A DNA stretch of 64,000 nt from Bradyrhizobium sp. 138 (GTDB taxonomy: Bacteria > Pseudomonadota > Alphaproteobacteria > Rhizobiales > Xanthobacteraceae), in contig NZ_JADPKT010000081.1 in NCBI RefSeq assembly GCF_023074075.1, forward strand, positions 62,001 through 126,000, in the 5' to 3' direction. A program made the translations under genes and the position numbers. Shown one piece after another: positions 16,053 to 24,281 of the stretch (position 1 is the first letter of the stretch; every line of letters starts with the position of its first letter). Under the pieces are notes generated by a model. The model was not told the origin of the DNA. It saw only the letters and a program-made list of their open reading frames with translations, and made no database searches.

Positions 16053-16958
16053 ATGTCCTTCGTCGCCACGCTGATCTGCAACCCCAATAATCCCGCGCTC
16101 GATACGACCATCGTCGATGGCGCCCGCGCCGTGCTGCCGCAGGCAGCGCCCGCGCACTGGCTGTTCGACGGGGTCGCGGTCGACATCCCCTTCGGCGCCG
16201 ACAGTAACCTCGAAGCCGACCGTCACGCCATCGAGCAGCGGCTCCGCGAGCTGCGAGGCGACCTGCCCGTCGACATCGTCGTGCAACCAGTCGGCGCCCG
16301 GCGCAAGAAGCTTTTTCTCGCCGACATGGATTCCACCATGATCGGGCAGGAATGCATCGATGAGCTCGCCGATTTCGTCGGGGTGAAGGCGCATGTGGCC
16401 GCCATCACCGAACGTGCCATGCGCGGCGAGATCGAGTTCGAGCCGGCGCTGCGCGAGCGCGTCGCGCTGCTGAAGGACCTGCCCGCCAGCGTAGTCGACG
16501 AGGTGCTGGAAAAGCGCATCACGCTGACCCCGGGCGGCCGAGAACTGGTCGCGACCATGCGCGCCAACGGCGCCTATACCTGCCTCGTCTCCGGCGGCTT
16601 CACCCTGTTCACGACCGCGGTCGCCGCCAAGATCGGCTTTCAGGAGAACCGCGCCAACGAGCTCGTCGTGCGCGACGGCAAATTCACCGGCGAAGTGAAG
16701 GAGCCGATCCTGGGCCGCGCCGCGAAGCTCGCGACGCTGGTGGATCTGATGGAATCGTTCGATCTCGACGACATCGACTCGGTCGTGGTCGGCGACGGCG
16801 CCAACGATCTCGGCATGATCCAGGCGGCCGGGCTCGGCGTCGCCTATCACGCCAAGCCGGCGGTCGCCGCCGCGGCGGCGGCGCGGATCGATCACGGCGA
16901 TCTCACCGCGCTGCTTTACGCGCAGGGCTATCGGCGCGAGGAGTTCGTGGAGGGGTAG
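16053..16958 (+). CDS. serB: Phosphoserine phosphatase
   Basis: This 301-residue HAD hydrolase makes serine from phosphoserine. The N-terminal ACT-like part is followed by the catalytic motif FLADMDSTMIGQECIDE, motif II Ser in CLVSGGFTLF, and motif III/IV Lys...GDGANDLGMI. The ATG at 16053 is chosen because conserved sequence begins there. No Shine-Dalgarno is visible before it, and only 11 bases separate it from the miaA start, so the message may be leaderless or start inside miaA (an in-frame TTG at 16023 is the alternative). Confidence 0.94.
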   Translation: MSFVATLICNPNNPALDTTIVDGARAVLPQAAPAHWLFDGVAVDIPFGADSNLEADRHAIEQRLRELRGDLPVDIVVQPVGARRKKLFLADMDSTMIGQECIDELADFVGVKAHVAAITERAMRGEIEFEPALRERVALLKDLPASVVDEVLEKRITLTPGGRELVATMRANGAYTCLVSGGFTLFTTAVAAKIGFQENRANELVVRDGKFTGEVKEPILGRAAKLATLVDLMESFDLDDIDSVVVGDGANDLGMIQAAGLGVAYHAKPAVAAAAAARIDHGDLTALLYAQGYRREEFVEG

Positions 16959-16982
16959 GCTCTTGCCGCACACTCCGCCGCC

Positions 16983-17103
16983 GTAGGGTGGGCAAAGGCG
17001 CACTTGCGCCGTGCCCACGATCTTCTCCGACGGCGACAGATGGTGGGCACGCTTCCGCCTTCGCTCTTCGAGCTACGGCGGACAAGTCGCTTTGCCCACC
17101 CTA
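16983..17103. repeat. 121-bp dispersed intergenic repeat, copy 2
   Basis: Begins GTAGGGTGGGCAAAGG and ends GCCCACCCTA, with near-perfect inverted ends. It matches copy 1 (4577-4697) over most of its length, including the shared block GGCACGCTTCCGCCTTCGCT. It lies between convergent serB and degP, 24 bases after the serB stop and 12 before the degP stop. Confidence 0.9.
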
Positions 17104-17115
17104 CTGCACTGTCCC

Positions 17116-18606
17116 TTACTGCACACTCAGCGCGACAAACCGCAGCTCGCCGTCGGCATTGGAGACCAGCAGCAGCACCGACTTCTTGCCGTCCTTCTTG
17201 AGCTGATCGACCCGCTTCTGGATGTCGGCGCCGCTCGACACCGCCTCCTGCGCCACCTCGACGATGACGTCACCGGCGGAGAGCCGCTTCTCGGCGGCGT
17301 CGGAATTGGCCTCGACATTGGTGACCACCACGCCCTTGACGCTCTCCTTGATCTTGTAGCGCGTGCGCAGATCCTTGCTGAGCGTTGCGAGATCGAGGCC
17401 GAGCGCCTTCTGCGTCACCGGCTTCTCCGGCGCCGGCTCGTCGGTCTTCACCGCGGCCTGCACCTTTTCGGGATCCTGGAGGCGGCCGAGTGTGACCTTC
17501 TTGGTTTCCTCCTGGCCCTTGCGGATGATGACGATGTCGACCTCCTTGCCGACCGCCGTGTCGGCGACGACGCGGGACAGGTCCTTCGGATCCTTGACGT
17601 CCTTGCCGTCGAACTTGACGACGACGTCGCCCGGCTCGATGCCGGCCGGCTTGGCCGGCCCCTTGTCGTCGACGCCGGCAACCAGCGCACCGCGCGGCGG
17701 CTTGATGTTGAGGCTTTCGGCGATCTCGTCGGTGACGCTCTGGATGCGCACGCCGAGCCAGCCGCGGCGCAGCTCGCCGAACTGACGGAGCTGGTCGACG
17801 ACGCCCACCACCGTCTTCGACGGCACGGCGAAGCCGATGCCGATCGAGCCACCGGAGGGCGAGATGATCAGCGTGTTGACGCCGATGACGTCGCCGTCGA
17901 GGTTGAACAGCGGACCGCCGGAATTGCCGCGGTTGATGGAGGCGTCGGTCTGGATGTAGCTGTCGTAGGGCCCCGAGGAGATGTCGCGGTTCTTGGCCGA
18001 GACGATGCCGGCGGTCACCGTGCCTCCCAGGCTGAAGGGGTTGCCGATCGCGACCACCCAATCGCCGAGGCGCAGCTTGTCGCTATCGCCGAACTTCACC
18101 GCGACCAGCGGCTTCGTCGGCTTGATCTTGAGCACGGCAAGGTCGGTCTTCTTGTCGACGCCGACCAGCTCGGCCTTGATCTTGGTGCCGTCGTTGAGGA
18201 TGACGTGAATCTCGTCGGCGTCGGCAATGACGTGGTTGTTGGTGACGACCACGCCCGCTGTATCGATGATGAAACCGCTTCCGAGCGAATTGGTCTTGCG
18301 CGGCGGGTTGTTGTCGCCGCCCTTGCTGCCAGGGGGGCCCTTCCGGTTCTTGAAGAAGTCGTCGAAGAACTCCTCGAAGGGCGAGCCGGGCGGCAGTTGC
18401 GGCATGGTATTGCCGCCCCCGCCCTTGGCTTCGACGGTCTGCGAGGTCGAGATGTTGACGACGGCGTCGATCACCTTCTCGGCAACGTCGGCGATGCCAT
18501 CCGGTCCACGCGCATGAGCCGGCGTGCCGAACACACTGAATGCACTGACGGCGAGCGCGGCCAGCCCTAAACGCAAGCGGGTCGGGGCAATGGTGGCAGC
18601 GGGCAT
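17116..18606 (-). CDS. degP: Periplasmic Do-type serine protease/chaperone
   Basis: This 496-residue HtrA protein has a signal peptide ending in AHA, then a trypsin-like domain with catalytic His125 (TNNHVIADA), Asp155 (KKTDLAVLK) and Ser229 (NRGNSGGPL), and two PDZ domains (from about 285 and 395). It degrades or refolds misfolded envelope proteins. Start at 18606 has GGAG upstream; the frame extends 25 codons further without signal-like sequence. Last gene of hflK-hflC-DUF2065-degP, a linkage that suggests shared membrane and envelope quality control. Confidence 0.95.
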   Translation of the reverse strand: MPAATIAPTRLRLGLAALAVSAFSVFGTPAHARGPDGIADVAEKVIDAVVNISTSQTVEAKGGGGNTMPQLPPGSPFEEFFDDFFKNRKGPPGSKGGDNNPPRKTNSLGSGFIIDTAGVVVTNNHVIADADEIHVILNDGTKIKAELVGVDKKTDLAVLKIKPTKPLVAVKFGDSDKLRLGDWVVAIGNPFSLGGTVTAGIVSAKNRDISSGPYDSYIQTDASINRGNSGGPLFNLDGDVIGVNTLIISPSGGSIGIGFAVPSKTVVGVVDQLRQFGELRRGWLGVRIQSVTDEIAESLNIKPPRGALVAGVDDKGPAKPAGIEPGDVVVKFDGKDVKDPKDLSRVVADTAVGKEVDIVIIRKGQEETKKVTLGRLQDPEKVQAAVKTDEPAPEKPVTQKALGLDLATLSKDLRTRYKIKESVKGVVVTNVEANSDAAEKRLSAGDVIVEVAQEAVSSGADIQKRVDQLKKDGKKSVLLLVSNADGELRFVALSVQ

Positions 18607-18750
18607 TGGTATCTCCAGGGAAAGGGGATTTGGCGTCCAGACTGCGCTCGAACGGGGGGACGGCGCAAGCACGGAGCTCAACGGGCCTCAAGACCCCGAT
18701 AATACGGCGAAAACTGGTCTTTCGCCTTCACTTTGGCGTTGGCGCGAGGC

Positions 18751-18957
18751 CTAAACCGGACGTCGCATAACCCAGATCAGGATCAGGCCGGCGATGGCCG
18801 AGCCGATCCCGACCACCCGCAGGATATTGTCCGGCGTGGCGATGGCGCTCTTCATGGCCTTGCGCATCCAATTGGGACTGGCCGCGAACATCAGGCCCTC
18901 CAGCACGAACAGGATGCCCAGGCCGATGAGGAAGTCGGCGAACGCAATGGACCTCAT
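18751..18957 (-). CDS. DUF2065 small membrane protein
   Basis: This 68-residue protein has two hydrophobic segments (FADFLIGLGILFVLEGLMFA and ILRVVGIGSAIAGLILIWVM) with MRRPV at the end, matching the DUF2065 (YjeT) family. It is repeatedly found between hflC and downstream genes in proteobacteria. Function unknown; location suggests an accessory to HflKC. Confidence 0.9.
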   Translation of the reverse strand: MRSIAFADFLIGLGILFVLEGLMFAASPNWMRKAMKSAIATPDNILRVVGIGSAIAGLILIWVMRRPV

Positions 18958-19026
18958 CGGCTTGGAACCTCCCGTTATGCTGTTCTTGTCTGGACGAGGG
19001 GCGGCAGACCTGCGCCCTTGTCTGGC

Positions 19027-19923
19027 TTACGGTTTCGCCGGCGTCTCGGTCGCCATCTTGCCCGACGGGTTGCTGAAATACCGGAAGAAATCCGAGTCCG
19101 GTTGCAGCAGGAAGCGGGTATCGCTCGACTTCAGCCCGTTCTCATAGGCCGTCATCGACCGGTAGAATGCGAAGAAGTCGGCGTCCTTGCTGTAAGCCTC
19201 GGCGAACAGGCGGTTGCGCTCGGCATCGCCGGCGCCCCGGGTCTGGTCGGCCTGCGAATTGGCTTCCGCGATGATCACGGTTGCCTCGCGGTCCGCCCTG
19301 GACTTGATCTCCTGAGCCTTCTGGCCGCCCTGCGCGCGGAACTCGGCGGCTTCGCGCTCGCGCTCGGTCTTCATGCGCAGATAGACCGCCTGGCTGTTCT
19401 GCTCCGGCAGGTCGGCACGGCGGATCCGGACGTCGACCACCTGGATGCCGTAGCCGTCGGCCTCGCGATCGAGCTGCTCGCGGATGCGCTGCATCAGCTT
19501 CTCACGATCGTCGCGCACCACGTTGATGAAGGTGACCTCGCCGAGCACGCGGCGCAGCGCCGCGTTCAGGAGCGTGGTGAGCTGGATATTCGCAGCCTGG
19601 ATCGAGCCGATGCTCTGGTAGAAGCGCAGCGCGTTCTTGATGCGGTAGCGCGCGAAGGCGTCGACCACGAGCCGTTTCTGGTCGGAGGCGATCGCTTCCT
19701 GCGACGGGTTCTCGAGGTCGAGAATCCGCTTGTCGATGTTGATCACCGAATTCCACGGCGCCTTGAAGTGCAGGCCGGGCGCGGTGACGACGTCAACGGG
19801 CCGGCCGAACTGCAGCACGATGGTCTGCTCGGTTTGCTGCACCGTGAACAGCGACATGTAGCCGACGACCACGACGATCAGGAGGCCGATCAGCGTGACG
19901 AAACCTGTGACCGGAGACCTCAT
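19027..19923 (-). CDS. hflC: HflC, regulator of FtsH protease
   Basis: This 298-residue SPFH/prohibitin protein has one N-terminal membrane segment (about 8-27) and a periplasm-facing band-7 domain (TVQQTEQTIVLQFGRPV). A coiled-coil stretch rich in Ala/Glu/Arg follows. HflC forms a cage with HflK around FtsH and limits its access to membrane substrates. The ATG overlaps the hflK stop (ATGA). Confidence 0.95.
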   Translation of the reverse strand: MRSPVTGFVTLIGLLIVVVVGYMSLFTVQQTEQTIVLQFGRPVDVVTAPGLHFKAPWNSVINIDKRILDLENPSQEAIASDQKRLVVDAFARYRIKNALRFYQSIGSIQAANIQLTTLLNAALRRVLGEVTFINVVRDDREKLMQRIREQLDREADGYGIQVVDVRIRRADLPEQNSQAVYLRMKTEREREAAEFRAQGGQKAQEIKSRADREATVIIAEANSQADQTRGAGDAERNRLFAEAYSKDADFFAFYRSMTAYENGLKSSDTRFLLQPDSDFFRYFSNPSGKMATETPAKP

Positions 19924-21056
19924 CGGTTGCCTCCGCCCGACTGCGGACCGGTGGTAGGCGACCGTTTGGTGGTCAATTCGTTCAGCGGCAGATAGGGCAC
20001 GATGCCCTGGCCCGAGCGGCCGCCGTCATAGACGAGCTTGTCGGCGCCGCCGAGCACGCGCTCCATCGTCTCCAGATAGATCCGTTCACGCGTCACGTCG
20101 GGCGCCTTCTTGTATTCCTCGTAAACCTTCAGGAAGCGCGCGCTCTGGCCCTTGGCCTCGGCGACCGCCTGCTCCTTGTAGCCTTCGGCGTCCTGCTGGA
20201 TCTTCGCCGCGCGTCCGCGTGCCTGCGGCACGACCTGGTTGGCGTAGGTCTGCGCTTCGTTCTGCAACTGCTCCTGATTGGCGCGAGCGGCCTGAACGTC
20301 GCGGAAGGCGTCGATCACCTGTGCGGGCGGATCGACCTTCTGCATCTGGACCTGGCTGATCTGAATGCCGGCGCCGTAGGTGTCCAGCGTCTTCTGGATC
20401 AGCTCCTGCACGCCCTGCTCGGTGACGTTGCGCGCGCCGGTCAGGATCGGCTGGATCTGCGAGCGGCCGATCACCTCGCGCATCGCGCTCTCGGAGACCG
20501 CCTTCACGGTGCCTTCAGGGTTCTGGATGTTGAAGAGGAAATCGCCGACGCCGTCCGGCTTGATGCGCCAGAGCACGGTGAAGTCGACGTCGACGATGTT
20601 CTCGTCCCCGGTCAGCATCAGGCTCTCTTCCGGCACGTCACGAATGGAGCGGCCGCGCCGTGCCGGATCGTCGATCAGCGTCATGCCGATAGAGATGGTG
20701 TTGACGCGCAACGCCTTGGGCAGCAGCACTGTCTCGATCGGATAGGGCAGATGATAGTTCAGGCCGGGCTGCACGGTGCGAACATGCTTGCCGAAGCGCA
20801 GCACGACGCCGAGCTCTTCGGACTGCACGCGGAAGAAGCCCGACAGCAGCCAGAACGCGACGATCAGCAGCACGATCAGCGTGATGCCGACGCCGGAGAA
20901 ATAGCCACCCGGCATGATCTGCTGGAGGCGGTCCTGACCGCGTCGCAGAAGGTCTTCCAGATCCGGCGGCCTCGGCCCGACCGGTTGCGGGCCTGAGCCC
21001 CATGGTCCCTTTGGACCCGAGCCCCATGGGCCACCGCCCTGATTCTTCCACGGCAT
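19920..21056 (-). CDS. hflK: HflK, regulator of FtsH protease
   Basis: This 378-residue SPFH protein has a Gly/Pro/Trp-rich N-terminus (MPWKNQGGGPWGSGPKGPWG), as usual for HflK, a single membrane segment around 58-75, then the band-7 domain (RVQSEELGVVLRFGKHVRTV) and a long coiled coil (NQEQLQNEAQTYANQVVPQA). GGAGAG precedes the ATG. Head of the hflK-hflC-DUF2065-degP unit; the upstream gap to folA is 153 bp. Confidence 0.95.
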   Translation of the reverse strand: MPWKNQGGGPWGSGPKGPWGSGPQPVGPRPPDLEDLLRRGQDRLQQIMPGGYFSGVGITLIVLLIVAFWLLSGFFRVQSEELGVVLRFGKHVRTVQPGLNYHLPYPIETVLLPKALRVNTISIGMTLIDDPARRGRSIRDVPEESLMLTGDENIVDVDFTVLWRIKPDGVGDFLFNIQNPEGTVKAVSESAMREVIGRSQIQPILTGARNVTEQGVQELIQKTLDTYGAGIQISQVQMQKVDPPAQVIDAFRDVQAARANQEQLQNEAQTYANQVVPQARGRAAKIQQDAEGYKEQAVAEAKGQSARFLKVYEEYKKAPDVTRERIYLETMERVLGGADKLVYDGGRSGQGIVPYLPLNELTTKRSPTTGPQSGGGNR

Positions 21057-21209
21057 TCGACGCTCTCCTCGGCAGGGTGGAATTGCCCCCGCCCGCTTTG
21101 TCCGGTCCGGCTTTATAGGGGACAGGCAGGTCCCTTACAACGCGGCCCTGATCGTCTTCCGAGCTATGCTCGGGCACGAAAAAGTCAATGTAAACATTGA
21201 CGAAAGCAG

Positions 21210-21722
21210 TTAATGGCGGGGCCGCCGACGATATGTCACATAGGAGAAATCGGCGCTGTCGTCGCCCCCGGCAGGATGGCGGACACGTGCGACCTCGTCC
21301 CATTCCGCCCTGTCGATGTCGAAATGCGTATCGCCTTCGGGCCGGGCGTGCACTTCGGTGATTTCGAGGCGATCGGCACGATCGAGCCATTGCCGGAAGA
21401 TCTCGGCGCCGCCGATCACCGCGATCTCAGTGACCGAACGCCGCAGGGCATCGCCGCGCGCAACCGCGTCCGCATCCGCCGGCGATGTCGTGACGATGGC
21501 ACCTGCGGCGCGGTAGTCCGCATCGCGCGTGATCACGATATTGGTGCGGGCCCGCAGCGGACGGCGGGGCAGCGATTCGAAGGTCTTGCGGCCCATGATC
21601 ACGGGCCTGCCGATCGTGAGTGCCTTGAAGCGCGCCATGTCGGACTTCAATCGCCACGGCATCGCGTTGCCGGCGCCGATCACGCCGTTCTCCGCGATCG
21701 CGACGACGAAGACGATCTCCAT
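21210..21722 (-). CDS. folA: Dihydrofolate reductase
   Basis: This 170-residue enzyme reduces dihydrofolate with NADPH, regenerating the cofactor that ThyA oxidises. VVAIAENGVIGAGNAMPWRLKSDMARFK carries the substrate-binding Trp and acidic Asp; MGRKTFESLPRRPL and AVIGGAEIFRQ bind NADPH. Start at 21722 overlaps the GNAT stop (ATGA). Forms a thyA-GNAT-folA unit, the usual functional pairing. Confidence 0.96.
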   Translation of the reverse strand: MEIVFVVAIAENGVIGAGNAMPWRLKSDMARFKALTIGRPVIMGRKTFESLPRRPLRARTNIVITRDADYRAAGAIVTTSPADADAVARGDALRRSVTEIAVIGGAEIFRQWLDRADRLEITEVHARPEGDTHFDIDRAEWDEVARVRHPAGGDDSADFSYVTYRRRPRH

Positions 21723-22207
21723 CAGGGTGCACTCCCGGCAAGCCGCGTCAGTGCTGGCCCGGTGACGCGGCACAGCGTCCAGTCGTCCATCATGACGGCG
21801 CCGAGCGATTTGTAGAATGCGATCGACGGCGCGTTCCAGTCGAGCACCGCCCATTGCAGGCGCGCCCAGCCGTTGTCGACGCACTCCTTTGCGAGATAGG
21901 CCAGCAGCGCCTTGCCGAGGCCCCTGCCCCGATGCGACGGCCGCACGTAGAGATCCTCGAGATAGATGCCGTGGCGGCCGCTGAAGGTGGAGAAATTCGT
22001 AAACCAGACCGCGAAGCCGACGGCGTCCCCGTCCCACTCGGCGATCGCGCAATAGAGTTGCGGTCTCTCGCCGAACAGCGCGTCAGCGATGTCAGCCTCG
22101 GTCGCCTCGACCTCGTGCGAGAGCTTTTCGTATTCGGCGAGCTCACGGATGAAATCGAGAACGAGTCCGGCTTCTCCGGGTCGCGCACGGCGGATGGTCA
22201 ACGACAT
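21722..22207 (-). CDS. GNAT family N-acetyltransferase
   Basis: This 161-residue acetyltransferase has the acetyl-CoA motif VRPSHRGRGLGKALLAYLA and the later DWNAPSIAFYKSLGAVMMDDW. It resembles the spermidine/diamine acetyltransferase-like members often seen in rhizobia. It sits between thyA and folA with a 5-base gap to thyA and an ATGA overlap with folA. Substrate unknown. Confidence 0.9.
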   Translation of the reverse strand: MSLTIRRARPGEAGLVLDFIRELAEYEKLSHEVEATEADIADALFGERPQLYCAIAEWDGDAVGFAVWFTNFSTFSGRHGIYLEDLYVRPSHRGRGLGKALLAYLAKECVDNGWARLQWAVLDWNAPSIAFYKSLGAVMMDDWTLCRVTGPALTRLAGSAP

Positions 22208-22212
22208 CGGCG

Positions 22213-23007
22213 TCAGACCGCGACTTCCGCCTTGATGTGCGGATGCGGGTCGTAGCCGACGAGCTCGAAATCCTCAAAGCGGAAGGAGAAGATGTCCTTC
22301 ACATCAGGGTTGATCCGCATCACCGGCAACGGACGCGGCGTCCGCGTCAGTTGCAGCCGCGCCTGCTCCAGGTGATTGGAATAGAGATGCGTGTCACCGA
22401 GCGAGTGCACGAAGTCGCCGGGCTTCAAGCCCGTGACCTGCGCGACCATCATCGTAAGCAGCGCGTAGGAAGCGATATTGAAGGGCACGCCGAGAAAGAC
22501 GTCGGCCGAGCGCTGATAGAGCTGGCACGACAGCTTGCCGTTCGCGACATAGAACTGGAACAGCAGGTGGCAGGGCGGCAGCGCCATCTTCTCGACGTCG
22601 GCAGGATTCCAGGCGGTGACGATCAGCCGGCGGGAATCCGGGGTGCGCTTGATCATGTCGACGACATTGGCGATCTGGTCGATGCTGCGGCCATCGGCCG
22701 TGGGCCAGGAGCGCCACTGATGACCGTAGACCGGGCCGAGATCGCCATTGGCATCCGCCCACTCGTCCCAGATGGTGACGCCGTTGTCGCGCAGATATTT
22801 GATGTTGGTGTCGCCCTTCAGGAACCACAGCAGCTCATGCACGATCGCCTTCAGCGGCAGCCGCTTGGTGGTCAGCATCGGGAAGCCGGCGGACAGATTG
22901 AAGCGCATCTGATGGCCGAACACCGAGAGCGTGCCGGTGCCGGTCCGATCGGTCTTCTCGGCGCCGTCTGAAAGAATCCGCTCGAGCAAGTCCTGATACT
23001 GGTGCAT
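22213..23007 (-). CDS. thyA: Thymidylate synthase
   Basis: This 264-residue classical ThyA methylates dUMP using methylene-tetrahydrofolate. Catalytic Cys lies in MALPPCHLLFQFYV, folate/dUMP contacts in YQRSADVFLGVPFNIASYALL, and the C-terminal region DFELVGYDPHPHIKAEVAV is intact. First gene of thyA-GNAT-folA. Length equals the E. coli enzyme. Confidence 0.97.
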   Translation of the reverse strand: MHQYQDLLERILSDGAEKTDRTGTGTLSVFGHQMRFNLSAGFPMLTTKRLPLKAIVHELLWFLKGDTNIKYLRDNGVTIWDEWADANGDLGPVYGHQWRSWPTADGRSIDQIANVVDMIKRTPDSRRLIVTAWNPADVEKMALPPCHLLFQFYVANGKLSCQLYQRSADVFLGVPFNIASYALLTMMVAQVTGLKPGDFVHSLGDTHLYSNHLEQARLQLTRTPRPLPVMRINPDVKDIFSFRFEDFELVGYDPHPHIKAEVAV

Positions 23008-23131
23008 GTGCGACCAAAGCCTTTGGGGAGGCGGCGAACTTAGCGGCCGCCCCCGCGCTGCAACAGCGGCGATTCGCTGTCCGCACCGATTATACCCGGA
23101 AAAATGAGCGTTCCCTCGGCAAACGACAAGG

Positions 23132-23154
23132 GGGCGGAACTCGACGTCCCGCCC
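23132..23154 (-). terminator. Terminator-like hairpin after tctC
   Basis: Minus strand GGGCGGGAC, GTCGA loop, GTTCCGCCC: nine pairs with one G-U, starting 26 bases past the tctC stop. The following CCTTGTCGTTTG is only weakly T-rich. Confidence 0.5.
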
Positions 23155-23179
23155 TCACCTATCGGCTTGATCGCGTTGC

Positions 23180-24160
23180 CTAAGTTGCCGGCTTGAGCAC
23201 CGGGGTCCACTTCGCGATCTCGTTCTTGACGAGGCTGGCCAGCGCCTCCGGCGTCCGCTCCGCAGAGGTGGGGATGACGCTGCCGAGCTCGAGCAGGCGC
23301 TTCTTCACGGTCTCGTCGTCGAGCGCCTTGCTGGCCGCAGCGTTCAGCCTGGCCACGATCGCAGCCGAAGTTCCCTTCGGCGCGAACATCGCATTCCAGG
23401 CCTGGGCCTGGAATTTCGGCAGGCCGGCTTCCGCCGTTGTCGGCACGTTCGGCAGCGACGGGTTGCGTTCGGGCGTTGCGATCGCATAGGCCTTGATTGT
23501 GCCGGCGTTGATCTGCGGCACGGCGTTGACGATCTGATCGCACATGTAGTCGACCTGCCCCGCCACCAGCGCGTTCATGGCAGGTCCCGTGCCGTTGAAG
23601 GGCACGCCGACCGGCTTGATGTCCAGGATCGAGTGCAGCAGCTCGCAGGAGACGTGCGAGACCGATCCGACGCCGGCATGCGCGGCGTTCACCTTCTCGG
23701 CGTTGGCCTTCACATAGGCGACGAACTCCTTCAGATCCTTCGGCGGAAAGTCCTTGCGCGCCAGAATCAGGATCGGCGTGCCCGCCAGAAGCGCGATCGG
23801 CTCGAAGTCCTTCTCGGGATGATAGGCGAGCTTGGGATAGAGCGGCACGGAGGCGGCATGCGTGCCCATATGCCCGGTGATCAGCGTGTAGCCGTCATTG
23901 GCCGCGCGCGCGGCGCGCGTGGTCGCGGTGGTGCCGCCGGCGCCGACCACGTTCTCGATGATGATGCTCTGTCCGAGCGTCTGCGCCATGTGCGCGGTGA
24001 CGATACGGGCGACGACGTCGGTCGGGCCGCCGGCCGCAAACGGCACGACCATGGTGATGCTGCGCGTCGGATAGGTCTGTGCCTCAGCCGGCGCGATGAA
24101 GGTGCCGAGCGAGGCGAGCGCTGCGGCACATGCGCCCGTGAGCGCGCGAATGGAAATCAT
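23180..24160 (-). CDS. Tripartite tricarboxylate transporter substrate-binding protein (TctC/Bug)
   Basis: This 326-residue periplasmic receptor has a signal peptide ending in AEA (before QTYPTRSITMVVPFAAGG, the typical Bug opening), and the conserved VVGAGGTTATTRAARAANDGYTL and FNGTGPAMNALVAGQVDYM regions. Bug proteins bind carboxylates such as citrate, aspartate or nicotinate; the ligand here is unknown. Start at 24160 has GGGGGA upstream. It follows tctB-tctA on the same strand but a strong hairpin separates it from them. Confidence 0.9.
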   Translation of the reverse strand: MISIRALTGACAAALASLGTFIAPAEAQTYPTRSITMVVPFAAGGPTDVVARIVTAHMAQTLGQSIIIENVVGAGGTTATTRAARAANDGYTLITGHMGTHAASVPLYPKLAYHPEKDFEPIALLAGTPILILARKDFPPKDLKEFVAYVKANAEKVNAAHAGVGSVSHVSCELLHSILDIKPVGVPFNGTGPAMNALVAGQVDYMCDQIVNAVPQINAGTIKAYAIATPERNPSLPNVPTTAEAGLPKFQAQAWNAMFAPKGTSAAIVARLNAAASKALDDETVKKRLLELGSVIPTSAERTPEALASLVKNEIAKWTPVLKPAT

Positions 24161-24181
24161 ATCGGTCCCCCGGGGCCAAAC

Positions 24182-24210
24182 AAAAATGCCGGCCACAAGG
24201 CCGGCATTTT
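24182..24210. terminator. Bidirectional terminator hairpin between tctA and tctC
   Basis: AAAAATGCCGGCC, ACAA loop, GGCCGGCATTTT. A perfect 10-bp GC-rich core with flanking A- and T-runs makes a textbook intrinsic terminator on both strands, yet it lies inside an apparent tct operon. Confidence 0.85.
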
Positions 24211-24281
24211 CATTTCACGAAGCCGTCACACAAGTCGATTCGACTTCCGAATGCGGCGCGCCGACGCAGGTCCGAGCGACC

